Positions 17,260 through 25,545 of a stretch of DNA of 64,000 nucleotides are shown in pieces; positions within the stretch are counted from its first letter, which is position 1, and each line of letters begins with the position of its first letter. Under the pieces are notes generated by a model. It had not been told where the DNA came from. It did no database searches and saw only the letters and a program-made list of their open reading frames with translations. The position numbers and the translations under genes were made by a program. Source of the stretch: JBBQVZ01 sp963695975 (GTDB lineage Bacteria; Actinomycetota; UBA4738; HRBIN12); assembly GCA_963695975.1 (NCBI GenBank), contig CAVOIB010000007.1, positions 62,001 through 126,000 on the forward strand, given 5' to 3'.

Positions 17260-17360
17260 CGATAGGTCACACGGAGACCACCGACCACAGGAGGTGATGC
17301 ACACACCCACGACCTATCGCGGGTCGACCGGCTCCGGCGGAGTCCGTAGCCGTCCGGTCG
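17260..17360 (+). ncRNA. Structured 5' leader of the lysozyme-like gene (unassigned RNA element)
   Basis: The 369-bp gap between ispH and the secreted lysozyme-like gene holds no convincing gene. Its 3' part can fold. A perfect 9-bp stem (CGATAGGTC at 17260-17268 with GACCTATCG at 17311-17319) encloses AGGAGGTGAT (17289-17298), which is complementary to the 16S rRNA anti-SD over ten bases but has no suitably spaced start codon. A second stem (CGACCGG at 17325-17331 with CCGGTCG at 17354-17360) contains an inner CTCC/GGAG hairpin. The upstream part (17041-17259) has a short TGACC/GGTCA repeat at 17085-17097 but nothing else I recognise. A regulatory leader is likely; its class is unknown. Confidence 0.4.
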
Positions 17361-17409
17361 CAAGGAACGGGGCCGCCAGCTCCGAGCCACCGCGAGGGTG
17401 GATCCAGCT

Positions 17410-17853
17410 ATGACATCGATCATGAAGATGCGCCGCCACTGTGTGGCGGCTCTCTCCATCGCCGCGGTCCTTTCGATCGTGCCCGCCTCGACATCGCAGG
17501 CGGGGACACTCAGTGCCCGGCGTGAAGTACAGGTACCCGCCAAGATCTGCAACTACGATTGGCGGGAAGGCTCGTATCAGGTCAGGCGATTGATCCGCTG
17601 TGCGGCCAACCACTGGAACGTTCCCGGTGGGGCGGACATGGCGCTCTACGTCGCCAACCGAGAGTCCGAGTTCCATCCGAACGCCTACAACCCCTCCGGC
17701 TGCGCAGGCATCTACCAGCACATGCTGCGCTACTGGCCGGGACGGGCGGCCGCCTACGGGTTCCGCGGATGGTCCGCGTTCAACGCCCGGGCCAACATCA
17801 TCGTGACGATGCGGATGGTGAAGCGAACCGGATGGGGTCCCTGGGGGAGCTGA
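17410..17853 (+). CDS. Secreted lysozyme-like (SLT-type) protein
   Basis: A 147-residue protein with a cleavable signal peptide. A short basic start (MKMRRH) is followed by a hydrophobic core and a likely cut after the TSQA stretch (about residue 32). The mature part contains a compact lytic-transglycosylase/lysozyme-like fold: RESEFHPNAYNPSG with the probable catalytic Glu, then GCAGIYQHM. Such domains cut peptidoglycan outside the cell. I prefer this ATG, which follows GAGGGTGG; a GTG 12 bp upstream is in the same frame. The long structured leader suggests post-transcriptional control, as seen for other actinobacterial wall hydrolases and Rpf proteins. The exact bond cleaved is not known. 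Confidence 0.75.
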   Translation: MTSIMKMRRHCVAALSIAAVLSIVPASTSQAGTLSARREVQVPAKICNYDWREGSYQVRRLIRCAANHWNVPGGADMALYVANRESEFHPNAYNPSGCAGIYQHMLRYWPGRAAAYGFRGWSAFNARANIIVTMRMVKRTGWGPWGS

Positions 17854-17863
17854 TCCCAGGACC

Positions 17864-18193
17864 TCAGCCGACCGGACCGCCCGGGCGCGGGCTCGCCAAG
17901 AGCAGCCCTCGGACCTCCTGAAGGGAGGCCGCCACCGCAGTGGCCCCGGGTGTGTCCCGGTCGGTGACGATCGTCATCGCCGGGAACCGATCGCGCGCGA
18001 GCGACACGAGACGTTCGAACGAACCGAACACGACCAGGATGTGCGGGCGCTCGGCATCGATCTGGCCGATCGCGTCCGCCTCGGTCGTGGCGCCGGGCGC
18101 GAGCTCCCACTCCGCGGAGACCGAGGCGCGCTTGAGCGCCACGAGCGCGTCGCGATCGGACGCCACACAGAGCACCTTCAGCGCCCGGCACAT
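17864..18193 (-). CDS. Short receiver-like protein downstream of corA
   Basis: A 109-residue protein that begins ALKVLCVASDRD and continues with PHILVVFGSFERL, an alternating alpha/beta pattern like a response-regulator receiver domain. It has no output domain. Position 46 of a normal receiver should carry the phospho-accepting Asp at the end of the third strand, but here the strand reads ILVVFGS, so it is probably a pseudo-receiver. The ATG lies 2 bp after the corA stop on the same strand, so the two genes should be cotranscribed. The function is unknown. It ends 10 bp from the convergent lysozyme-like gene. Confidence 0.55.
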   Translation of the reverse strand: MCRALKVLCVASDRDALVALKRASVSAEWELAPGATTEADAIGQIDAERPHILVVFGSFERLVSLARDRFPAMTIVTDRDTPGATAVAASLQEVRGLLLASPRPGGPVG

Positions 18194-18195
18194 CG

Positions 18196-19167
18196 CTACA
18201 GCCAATCCTTCCGTCGGAAGAACCACCAGACGCCGCCGCCCGCCAAGGCCATGGTGAGGAGCGACATCGGATAGCCCAGCTCCCAACGGAGCTCAGGCAT
18301 CTGTCGGAAGTTCATCCCGTAGATCCCCGCGATCAGGGTCGGCACCAAGATCACGGCGCCCCAGGAAGTGACCCGCTTCATGATGTCGTTCAGTCGGTTC
18401 GCGGCCTGCGCGACGCGAACCTCGAGCAGCGACGTCAGCAGGTCGCGGACGTTGTCGGCCAGATCCACCACCCGGAGCACATGATCCGTGGCATCCCGGA
18501 AGTATGGACCGAGCGACGGCGGCGCCATCTCGGGCCGCTCCTGCAGGCGGTCCAACGCTGCACGGACCGGCATCGCGAACCGCCGCAGGTGGACGACCTG
18601 CCGCTTGAGCCGGAACAGCGCCTGCTGGATGTCCTGATCCGTATCCGCGCCATCCTCGGCGAAGACCGCGTTCTCGAGGTCGTCGGTCCGGTCCTCGAAC
18701 CGCTCGATCGCGGTGAGGTAGTCGTCGACCACCTCGTCGATCAAGACGTAGATCGCGAACCCCCCGCCCTCGCCGAAGAGATCGGGCTGACGCTCCCACC
18801 GGCTCACGACCTCGCGCATCTCGAACGCCGGCGATGGCCTGAGCGTCACGAGGAAACGCGTTCCGACGAACGCGAACAGCTCCTGCTCGATCATGTCGTC
18901 GTCCGTCAGACCGATCGGTCGGAGCACTACGAACGCGACGTCGTGATCGAGCTCCACCTTGGTGCGTTGCTGCCCGTGCTTCACGTCCTCGATCGCGAGC
19001 GGATGAAGCCCGAAGGTCACGGCGAGCTGCTCGAGGTCATCGTCGCTGGGGTCGACGGCATCGAGCCACAGGAACGTATCGTTCCGCGCGATGAGCTCGC
19101 GCGCTCGGGTGAGGTCGACGGCCTCGGAGGCGCGCGTGCCAGCACGGTACAGCTGGGCGGTGATCAT
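18196..19167 (-). CDS. corA: CorA-type magnesium/cobalt channel
   Basis: A 323-residue CorA family channel. The signature GMN lies in YGMNF near the end of the first of two C-terminal membrane segments, followed by an acidic MPEL loop and a second helix ending in a positive RRKDWL tail. The N-terminal 250 residues form the cytosolic funnel domain with long helices. CorA pentamers admit Mg2+ (and Co2+/Ni2+) down the membrane potential. Together with the two-domain MgtE gene, it gives this window two independent magnesium channel types. A short receiver-like gene follows in the same transcript. Confidence 0.93.
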   Translation of the reverse strand: MITAQLYRAGTRASEAVDLTRARELIARNDTFLWLDAVDPSDDDLEQLAVTFGLHPLAIEDVKHGQQRTKVELDHDVAFVVLRPIGLTDDDMIEQELFAFVGTRFLVTLRPSPAFEMREVVSRWERQPDLFGEGGGFAIYVLIDEVVDDYLTAIERFEDRTDDLENAVFAEDGADTDQDIQQALFRLKRQVVHLRRFAMPVRAALDRLQERPEMAPPSLGPYFRDATDHVLRVVDLADNVRDLLTSLLEVRVAQAANRLNDIMKRVTSWGAVILVPTLIAGIYGMNFRQMPELRWELGYPMSLLTMALAGGGVWWFFRRKDWL

Positions 19168-19332
19168 CGAGCGAGCCTAGCGCACCAGCTTTGCGAACCT
19201 CTTGCTCCTCCGCATCGAAAGGATCGGCACTGAGGTCCTCCTCGTCATCGAATCCCGCCTGAGCCAACGACGCCACGAGCAAGAAGGGCGAATCGACGAA
19301 CTCAGCCATCAGGCGTATTCCTATGGCATCGC

Positions 19333-19974
19333 TCAAGCGTCGACGAGGATCTCGGCGAGGAGGGCCTGAACGCGTCTGTCGAGCTCGTCCCGGATGGGTC
19401 GGACCTCCTCAACGGTCTTGCCGGCCGGATCGTCCAGTTCCCAATCGAGATACCTCTTGCCTGGGAAGACGGGGCAGGAGTCACCGCAGCCCATCGTGAT
19501 GACCACATCTGCTGCCCTGACGAACTCGTCAGTGAGTGGCTTTGGGTATTCCTTCGAGATATCGAGTCCGAGCTCGTCCATCGCCTGGACCACCGCAGCG
19601 TTGATCTCGTTGGCCGGTGTGCTCCCCGCCGAGCGAACGCGCAACCGGCCCTTCGCGTGTTGCTCCAAGAGCCCGGCGGCCATCTGGCTCCGCCCCGCGT
19701 TGTGCACACAGACGAATAGCACCTCGGGGAAATCCTTCGCGATCGTTCCCTCTGCCTGGCCTAGGGCACGGAGCCGCTCACGAGTGAAGCGATAGGCGAG
19801 CACTTCGACATGGGCCCTGATCTTCGGCGCGGGCCACCGTTCGAGTGACTCCTTAACGAAACGGGCGATCGTTGCCTGGGCGAAGATGCCCTGGAACTCA
19901 CGCGACAGGGCCGCCACCGTACGGCTGAATTCGATCTCACTGAGCAGGCGATCAGACCCGCTGGCCTCAGGCAT
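19333..19974 (-). CDS. arsC: Arsenate reductase (low-Mr phosphatase fold) with N-terminal helical domain
   Basis: A 213-residue two-domain protein. Residues about 10-78 form a helical bundle of the kind found fused to actinobacterial ArsC proteins. Residues 84-210 are the low-molecular-weight phosphatase fold with the P-loop CVHNAGRS (nucleophile Cys89, Arg95), further cysteines Cys163 and Cys167 in GCGDSCP, and Asp182. These match thioredoxin- or mycothiol-dependent arsenate reductases, which turn arsenate into arsenite. The ATG follows GGGAGGGGG. It lies beside the phosphate uptake operon, which fits the entry of arsenate through phosphate transport. No arsenite exporter gene is nearby. Confidence 0.85.
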   Translation of the reverse strand: MPEASGSDRLLSEIEFSRTVAALSREFQGIFAQATIARFVKESLERWPAPKIRAHVEVLAYRFTRERLRALGQAEGTIAKDFPEVLFVCVHNAGRSQMAAGLLEQHAKGRLRVRSAGSTPANEINAAVVQAMDELGLDISKEYPKPLTDEFVRAADVVITMGCGDSCPVFPGKRYLDWELDDPAGKTVEEVRPIRDELDRRVQALLAEILVDA

Positions 19975-19984
19975 GCCCCCCTCC

Positions 19985-20013
19985 CACCCGACGGGAAATC
20001 GATATGTCGGGTG
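19985..20013 (-). promoter_or_regulatory. Inverted repeat just upstream of arsC
   Basis: A perfect 8-bp inverted repeat (CACCCGAC and GTCGGGTG, 13-base spacer containing ATCGAT) lies about 11-39 bp upstream of the arsC start. Its proximal arm adjoins the ribosome-binding site. It could be an operator for a metal-responsive repressor or an RNA hairpin that limits arsC translation. It could also serve as the 3' end of the phoB transcript, which finishes about 95 bp upstream. Confidence 0.35.
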
Positions 20014-20108
20014 AGAACTCTATGTGACGAAGGATCCGCGCAGGTGACTCGGAGTTGAACGACGCATGAACGGCCGGTGTTCTCCGCGCAGGGGTACGGT
20101 TCCTGATC

Positions 20109-20807
20109 TCAATCGACGAACTTGTACCCGAGCCCGCGAACGGTCACGAGATGGACCGGCTGATGGGGATCGTGCTCGATCTTCTTCCGCAGGCGTTTCA
20201 CATGGACGTCGAGCGTCTTCGTATCGCCGAAGTAGTCGGTCCCCCAGACCTCCTCGATCAGGAACTCGCGGGTGAGGAGTCGGCCCTTCCGCCTCAGGAA
20301 CGCCTCCAAGAGCTCGAACTCCTTGGGCGGGAACGCAGCCGGCTCCCCCGCCACTAGGACCTCGTGGCGCACGACATCCATCTCGATCGGTCCGCCGGTG
20401 AGCACGACGTCCATCGTCGCCTCGGGCGACATCGAGGCGCGTCGCAGATGGGCACGTACCCTCGATACCAACTCGCGCACGGAGAATGGCTTGGTGACGT
20501 AGTCGTCCGCACCGAGCTCGAGCCCCGCCACTTTGTCCGCTTCCGAGTCCTTCGCGGTCACCATGATGATCGGAACGAGCGACTCGGCGCGGATCGCTCG
20601 GCAAACGTCGAGCCCCGAAACCTCCGGGAGCATCAGGTCCAAGATCACGAGGGCCGGGGGCTCCTTGCGGAACCGCTCGAGCGCCTTCCGCCCGTCCATG
20701 GCGATCGAGACCGCGTAGCCCTCCCGCTCCAGGTTGTAACGAACGGAATCGGCGAGCGATTCTTCATCTTCGACGATCAGGATCCGTTGTCCCGGGTCGA
20801 CCATCAT
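20109..20807 (-). CDS. phoB: Phosphate response regulator (PhoB/RegX3 type)
   Basis: A 232-residue OmpR/PhoB-family regulator. The receiver domain has the acidic pocket EDE (about 13-15), phospho-acceptor Asp57 in LVILDLMLP, and the KPF motif. The C-terminal winged helix ends with a typical RGLGYKF. It should activate phosphate-starvation genes when phosphorylated by the PhoR kinase encoded across the pstS promoter. I take the first of two consecutive ATGs after a weak GAGG site; the longer frame runs back into phoU. It is the last gene of the pst-phoU transcript, 4 bp after phoU. Confidence 0.92.
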   Translation of the reverse strand: MMVDPGQRILIVEDEESLADSVRYNLEREGYAVSIAMDGRKALERFRKEPPALVILDLMLPEVSGLDVCRAIRAESLVPIIMVTAKDSEADKVAGLELGADDYVTKPFSVRELVSRVRAHLRRASMSPEATMDVVLTGGPIEMDVVRHEVLVAGEPAAFPPKEFELLEAFLRRKGRLLTREFLIEEVWGTDYFGDTKTLDVHVKRLRKKIEHDPHQPVHLVTVRGLGYKFVD

Positions 20808-20811
20808 CGCC

Positions 20812-21489
20812 TCAGACGTCCACGGCGTGGGATGCGTCCGTGAACTCGCGGAACTCACCGGTGATCAGGAAGCCGACCTGCTCGCCGATATCGACCGCGT
20901 TATCGCCGACGCGCTCCAGCGCACGGGCCGCCATGTTCATGTGCAGCCCCCAATCGAGACTCCGAGGATCGTCGGCGAGCTTCAACGCCTCGAGGTGGGT
21001 ACTCCGGTTCAGCCGGTCGACGGGGTCGTCCATGCCCGGCAGCTTGAGGCAGAGCTCGAGGTTGCGACGAGCGAACGCCTCCATCGCCGTCCGGAGCATC
21101 CGAACGACGACGTCGCCCATCTCGGCGAGCTGCTGCCGCATCGTCTCGCTCCCGGGCTCGTTCTGGGTTTCGATGTAGAGCTTGGCTACGTTGACAGCCT
21201 GATCGCCGATGCGCTCCAGATGCAGACAGCTGTGCAGGATCGCCGAGATCAGCCGCAGATCGGCGGCGACCGGCGACTGGAGGGCGAGCAGCTCCAAGAC
21301 CTCTTGATCGATGCTCAGGTAGAGCTCGTCGATCTGGTCGTCGCCGTCCACCACCGCCCGCGCCTTGTCGTCGTTGCGTTCGACGATGGCCTCGACCGCG
21401 TGTTGCACGGCGATGCCCGCGAGCTCGCCCATGCTGAGCAGCTGCAGCTCGATCCGCTCCAATGATTCGTGGAAGCTCTCGCGCGTCAT
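20812..21489 (-). CDS. phoU: Phosphate transport accessory protein PhoU
   Basis: A 225-residue all-helical PhoU with two repeated three-helix bundles. The metal-contact motif ERIGDQAVN lies in the first half and ERVGDNAVDI in the second. PhoU connects the Pst transporter to the PhoR kinase and keeps the regulon off when phosphate is plentiful. Its start overlaps the pstB stop by 4 bp, and phoB follows after 4 bp. Length and motifs are ordinary. Confidence 0.95.
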   Translation of the reverse strand: MTRESFHESLERIELQLLSMGELAGIAVQHAVEAIVERNDDKARAVVDGDDQIDELYLSIDQEVLELLALQSPVAADLRLISAILHSCLHLERIGDQAVNVAKLYIETQNEPGSETMRQQLAEMGDVVVRMLRTAMEAFARRNLELCLKLPGMDDPVDRLNRSTHLEALKLADDPRSLDWGLHMNMAARALERVGDNAVDIGEQVGFLITGEFREFTDASHAVDV

Positions 21490-22406
21490 CCGAACCTCCC
21501 CGTCACGTAGTCCTCGGTGCGCTCGTCGCTAGGGTTCGTGAAGATCGTCTCCGTGCGATCGAATTCCACGACCGTGCCGGTCCGTTGTCCGGAGTCGGAT
21601 ACCTCGACCGTGAAGAACGCCGTCCGGTCGCTCACGCGCGCCGCCTGTTGCATGTTGTGCGTCACGATCACGATGGTGTAGTCGGAGAGGAGCTCCTGCA
21701 TCAGGTCCTCGATCCGCGCGGTGGCGATCGGGTCCAGGGCGGAGCACGGCTCGTCCATCAGGATCACGTCCGGCCGTGTGGCGATCGCGCGCGCGATGCA
21801 GAGCCGCTGCTGCTGACCGCCCGAGAGCGCGAGACCCGACTCCTTGAGCTTGTCCTTGACCTCGTCCCAGAGGGCCGCCCGCCGGAGACTTTCCTCGACC
21901 AGATCGTCCATGTTCACCTTCATCTTCGCGATCTTGGGGCCGAACGCGATGTTGTCGTAGATCGACTTCGGGAACGGGTTCGGTTTCTGGAACACCATGC
22001 CGATGCGGCGACGAACCTCGACGGGATCCACGTCCTCCTGGTAGAGGTCGACGCCGTGGTAGAAGACCTGGCCTTCGACGCGTGCGGTCTCGATGAGGTC
22101 GTTCATCCGATTGAAGCAGCGGAGGAACGTCGTCTTGCCGCATCCGGAGGGACCGATCAGCGCCGTGATCTCGTTGCGCAGGATCGGCAGGGTGACGTTG
22201 CGAACCGCCCGGAACTCTCCGTAGTACACGGATACGTCCTGGACGTCGAACACGATCTCCCGCGTGCGTTCCTGCTCGGCCGGCTCGCGCGGCGCCTTCA
22301 CCGTGATGCGCGCACCCTCTTCGGTTGCACCCGATGCCTCTCGTGGTTCGACCGTATCCGCCTCCATCAATTCCGAGGATTCCATCCTGTCACCACTTTC
22401 GCTCAT
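21486..22406 (-). CDS. pstB: Phosphate ABC transporter ATP-binding protein
   Basis: A 306-residue ABC ATPase that powers phosphate import through PstC-PstA. Walker A is GPSGCGKT (85-92), the signature is LSGGQQQR, Walker B is VILMDEPCSALD, and the switch histidine lies in VTHNM. The first 45 residues are an acidic extension not needed by the family core. The start used here follows GAGGAACC and overlaps the end of pstA by 17 bp; an alternative ATG lies seven codons downstream. It is coupled to phoU by a 4-bp overlap. Confidence 0.95.
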   Translation of the reverse strand: MSESGDRMESSELMEADTVEPREASGATEEGARITVKAPREPAEQERTREIVFDVQDVSVYYGEFRAVRNVTLPILRNEITALIGPSGCGKTTFLRCFNRMNDLIETARVEGQVFYHGVDLYQEDVDPVEVRRRIGMVFQKPNPFPKSIYDNIAFGPKIAKMKVNMDDLVEESLRRAALWDEVKDKLKESGLALSGGQQQRLCIARAIATRPDVILMDEPCSALDPIATARIEDLMQELLSDYTIVIVTHNMQQAARVSDRTAFFTVEVSDSGQRTGTVVEFDRTETIFTNPSDERTEDYVTGRFG

Positions 22407-23337
22407 ACCGGTTCCTCAGCAGGATCGCGGCGAAGTTGACGACGAAGATCATGACCATGAGGACCAAGATCGCGACCGCCGCCAGGTCTTGGAACTCTTG
22501 CTGCGGCTTCTTGACGAAGGCGAAGATAAGCGTTGGAAGGGCGGTGAACCGCTGCTGGAGCGAGGCGAAGAGCCCGCCGCTCGTGGCCAAGAAGCCCGTG
22601 ACCGCACCGACCATGATGAGTGGAGCGGTTTCACCCAGGGCCCGTGCCATCGATAGGACCGAGCCCGTCAGGATCCCCGGCGCAGCGTTCGGCAAGACAT
22701 GGCTCCTGATGACCTCCCACCGCGTCGCCCCGACACCGAAACCGCCCTCGCGGATGCTCCGTGGGACCGACCGAAGCGCCTCCTGGGTCGTGATGATCAC
22801 GATCGGCAACACCATCAACGCGATCGTGAAGCCGCCCGCAAGCAAGCTCTTGCCCTCGACCGACCCCGGCCCCGTGAGCGGCTTCAGCAACTCGACGAAG
22901 ATCGCCAACCCCAGGATCCCGTACACGATGGCCGGCACCCCCGCGAGATTACGGATGTTCGCGTTGATGAACCGCGCGAGGCGCGTGTCTCGGGCGTATT
23001 CCTCCATGTAGACCGCGGCACCGACGCCGAGGGGAACGGCGAACAGGAGCACGAACAACATCAGGTAGATCGAGCCGATCAAGCCGGCCTTGATGCCGGC
23101 GTTCTGTGGCAACGAGGAGTATCCATTGGTGACGATCGACGAGCCTCGATCGCGGATGACCGGGATCGCGATGCGTGCCACGCTGAAGAGGAGCGAGATC
23201 AGCACCGTGAGGACCACGACGAGCGTCAAGAAGAGCAGCAGGCTGAAGACGGTCTCGCTGACGTTCCGACGGTGGCCGGCAAGAGCTCGCCGCACTTCAT
23301 CCTGTGTCGCATGAGTGATCGCTGCGGAGTGCGCCAT
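22390..23337 (-). CDS. pstA: Phosphate ABC transporter permease PstA
   Basis: A 315-residue permease with about six membrane helices and the EAA-type cytoplasmic loop (ALRSVPRSIREGGFG, with GATRWEV following) that docks onto PstB. It pairs with PstC to form the phosphate channel. The ATG overlaps the pstC stop (TGATG). The N-terminus of about 35 residues is cytosolic before the first helix. Confidence 0.94.
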   Translation of the reverse strand: MAHSAAITHATQDEVRRALAGHRRNVSETVFSLLLFLTLVVVLTVLISLLFSVARIAIPVIRDRGSSIVTNGYSSLPQNAGIKAGLIGSIYLMLFVLLFAVPLGVGAAVYMEEYARDTRLARFINANIRNLAGVPAIVYGILGLAIFVELLKPLTGPGSVEGKSLLAGGFTIALMVLPIVIITTQEALRSVPRSIREGGFGVGATRWEVIRSHVLPNAAPGILTGSVLSMARALGETAPLIMVGAVTGFLATSGGLFASLQQRFTALPTLIFAFVKKPQQEFQDLAAVAILVLMVMIFVVNFAAILLRNRYERKW

Positions 23338-24278
23338 CAGTACTGCCTCCGCACGCGCCGGACGAACCGTTCGGACAGGATGTTGAGAGAGAGCGTGATC
23401 AGGAACAGCAACAGTCCCACGAAGAACAAGCTCGGATAAGCGGGCCCGGCGCCGCGCACCTGATCCGAGCCGGTGGCGAGCGCCGTGATCGCGGCGGTCA
23501 TCGTCTGTCCGCCTTTGAGCGGATCGATGTTGAAGAGGGATCCGCCTGTTCCCCCGGCGACGATCGCGACGATCATCGTTTCGCCGATCGCCCGCGAGAC
23601 ACCGAGGATCAGCGACGCGGTGATCCCCGACACGGCCGCCGGGAAGACCACGCGGCCGCTCGTCGCCCGACGCCGCGCCCCGAGACCGAAGGACGCCTCA
23701 CGGAGCGCGTGCGGGACGGCATGCATCGCGTCCTCGGCCACGGACGCGACGAGTGGGGTGACCAGGAGGCCCACGGCGATGCCGGCGGCCATCAGGTTGA
23801 AGATGGGAACGTCCGAGCCGAAAAGACGCTGCACGACCTCCGGGCTGATCACCGACAGCGCGAAGAACCCCATCACGACACTGGGGACACTCGCGAGGGT
23901 TTCGATGATCGGCTTCAAGAAACGCCGGGAGCGTGGACTGGCGTATTCGGAAAGGTAGAGAGCCGCACCGAGCCCGAGCGGAGCCGCGATCAGCATCGAG
24001 ATGCCGGCCACGATCAACGTGCCTGCAAGGATCGTCCTCACGTCGAACATGTTCCGGCGCGGGAACCAGCCGTCGGACCAGAGGGTGCCGATGTCGACCT
24101 TGGAGAGGAAGTCCAGCGCGCCACCGGCCAGACTCAGCACGATCGCGACGCTGATCACGACCGAGAGGAACGCTGCGGAGAAGAAGATCGCGCGCATCCG
24201 ACGTTCGCGCCTGAGCCGGACCGGATCGCCACGCAACGCGGCGGCCGTGACCCGGCCTTCAACCGCCGGCTGCGCCAT
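23337..24278 (-). CDS. pstC: Phosphate ABC transporter permease PstC
   Basis: A 313-residue inner-membrane permease with about six helices and the docking loop HAVPHALREASFGLGA. The start is the ATG preceded by GGAGGAAGG; a longer frame upstream has no ribosome-binding site and is not conserved-looking. It lies 123 bp after pstS on the same strand, so a shared transcript is likely. pstA overlaps its stop. Confidence 0.93.
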   Translation of the reverse strand: MAQPAVEGRVTAAALRGDPVRLRRERRMRAIFFSAAFLSVVISVAIVLSLAGGALDFLSKVDIGTLWSDGWFPRRNMFDVRTILAGTLIVAGISMLIAAPLGLGAALYLSEYASPRSRRFLKPIIETLASVPSVVMGFFALSVISPEVVQRLFGSDVPIFNLMAAGIAVGLLVTPLVASVAEDAMHAVPHALREASFGLGARRRATSGRVVFPAAVSGITASLILGVSRAIGETMIVAIVAGGTGGSLFNIDPLKGGQTMTAAITALATGSDQVRGAGPAYPSLFFVGLLLFLITLSLNILSERFVRRVRRQY

Positions 24279-24401
24279 CGCACCTTCCTCCGCAGTGACT
24301 CGCCGCCACGGTCTTGGGGCGGTCGGACTGGAGCAATCTACCGATTTCGTCACTGAGATGGAGCCGGGGTACACCCGACTCACCTCGACGAAGCTCGTGC
24401 C

Positions 24402-25433
24402 TTACGAAGATGCTCCAGACTCCGTGCTCCACTTGGAGCGCGACGCCTCAAGGTCCGCCGTCGGCAGCGCTATGTACTGCACATCGGTGACGGCCTTGAT
24501 GCCCTCTTCGCTCAAGTAGTAGTCGACGAACGGTTTGAGGGCCGGGTTCGATGCGAGCTTCTCCTTGTTGACATAGAGATACAGCGTCCGGCCAAGCGGG
24601 TATGTCCCGTCGTTCACCGCTGCGGCCGACGGCTCCACGCAACCGCCGCCGTTGTCGATCTTGAACTCCTTGATGTTGCCACCAGCGTTCTGCGCGTAGG
24701 AGAACCCCACGAACCCGAGGCCTCCAGGTGTCCCTTCGGCGTTCTGGATGATCACGTTGTCGTCCGCCGAGATCTGGTAGTCGGGTCGCAGTACGTTATC
24801 CGGGTCTTGACCTTGCGTGTCCGCGATGCTCTTCGTTGCCAAGTCGATGAAGGATCCATAGGTGCCGGATTCCTCCCCGGGTGCAACGATCGTGAGGGGG
24901 AGGTCGGGAAGACCCCCATTGCCACCGACCTGCTTAGCTAGGCTGTTCGCACCCGACCAGTTGTCGATCCCTTGCGATTCTGGGCCGAACAAAGCGTACA
25001 GATCGCCGAGCGCCAGGCAATCGACTGGGTTGTCGGGATGCCCGACGACGGTCAGGGCATCCTTCCCGATCGCCAGCTCGATATAGTCGACCCCGCCCGC
25101 CTTGCAGGCCGCGATTTCGTCATCCGAGATCTGGCGGGATGCGTCGTTGATGTCCGTCTCACCGTTGCAGAAGAGCGCGAATCCGTCCGTGGTCCCGGGA
25201 CCATCCACGGCCATTTCAACCCCCGTATTGGCGGATTGGAAGTTCTCCGCGACGAGCGACGTGATCGGCTCGACGGTAGACGAGCCGGAGATGTTGAGCG
25301 AACCCGTCAGCTCGCCTCCGCCACTCGCACTCCCACCATCGCCACTGTTGTCGCTACTGCTGCACGCGGCGGCGACCACCGAGAGCGCGAGCAATCCCGC
25401 CGCGATCCACACGTACCGACGAGCCTTTGACAT
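24402..25433 (-). CDS. pstS: Phosphate-binding lipoprotein PstS
   Basis: A 343-residue periplasmic-type binding protein anchored as a lipoprotein. The signal ends with the lipobox VAAACSS, acylated cysteine Cys24, followed by a Ser/Gly-rich linker. The binding fold shows SGSSTVEP and DGPGTTDGF near the N-terminus and GEESGTYG in the middle, which are phosphate-contacting loops of PstS. The ATG is preceded by AGGAGGAGA. The 5' region carries three 19-bp tandem repeats and a PHO-box-like element shared with the divergent phoR gene. A long antisense-like upstream extension of this frame was rejected. Confidence 0.94.
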   Translation of the reverse strand: MSKARRYVWIAAGLLALSVVAAACSSSDNSGDGGSASGGGELTGSLNISGSSTVEPITSLVAENFQSANTGVEMAVDGPGTTDGFALFCNGETDINDASRQISDDEIAACKAGGVDYIELAIGKDALTVVGHPDNPVDCLALGDLYALFGPESQGIDNWSGANSLAKQVGGNGGLPDLPLTIVAPGEESGTYGSFIDLATKSIADTQGQDPDNVLRPDYQISADDNVIIQNAEGTPGGLGFVGFSYAQNAGGNIKEFKIDNGGGCVEPSAAAVNDGTYPLGRTLYLYVNKEKLASNPALKPFVDYYLSEEGIKAVTDVQYIALPTADLEASRSKWSTESGASS

Positions 25434-25447
25434 CCGATCTCCTCCTG

Positions 25448-25504
25448 CTGCGATGGGTTGGCCGGGCTGCGATGGGTTGGCCGGGCTGCGATGGGTTGGC
25501 CGGG
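25448..25504. repeat. Three perfect 19-bp tandem repeats in the pstS leader
   Basis: The unit CTGCGATGGGTTGGCCGGG is repeated three times without a mismatch (25448-25466, 25467-25485, 25486-25504). The array starts 15 bp upstream of the pstS start codon and ends 41 bp before the PHO-box-like element. Nineteen is not a multiple of three and the array is outside any gene, so it is non-coding. It may be a slippage-variable spacer that tunes pstS expression or a set of binding sites. Confidence 0.9.
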
Positions 25505-25545
25505 CCCAAGCGTATGGAGGCTGGATGGCCGGACCGTAGCCCGAA

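Noticed and set aside
17360..17409. A ydaO (c-di-AMP) riboswitch before the wall hydrolase
   Set aside because: Only a short segment resembles the 5' half. The conserved 3' half and closing stem are missing before the start codon, so I kept it only as an unassigned leader.
19037..19336. A small gene on the - strand between arsC and corA
   Set aside because: The first 45 codons look slightly protein-like, but the frame needs a TTG start or an ATG without a ribosome-binding site, and it runs over 130 bp into corA.
25448..25504. A possible CRISPR array
   Set aside because: The 19-bp units are directly adjacent with no spacers and no cas genes are present.
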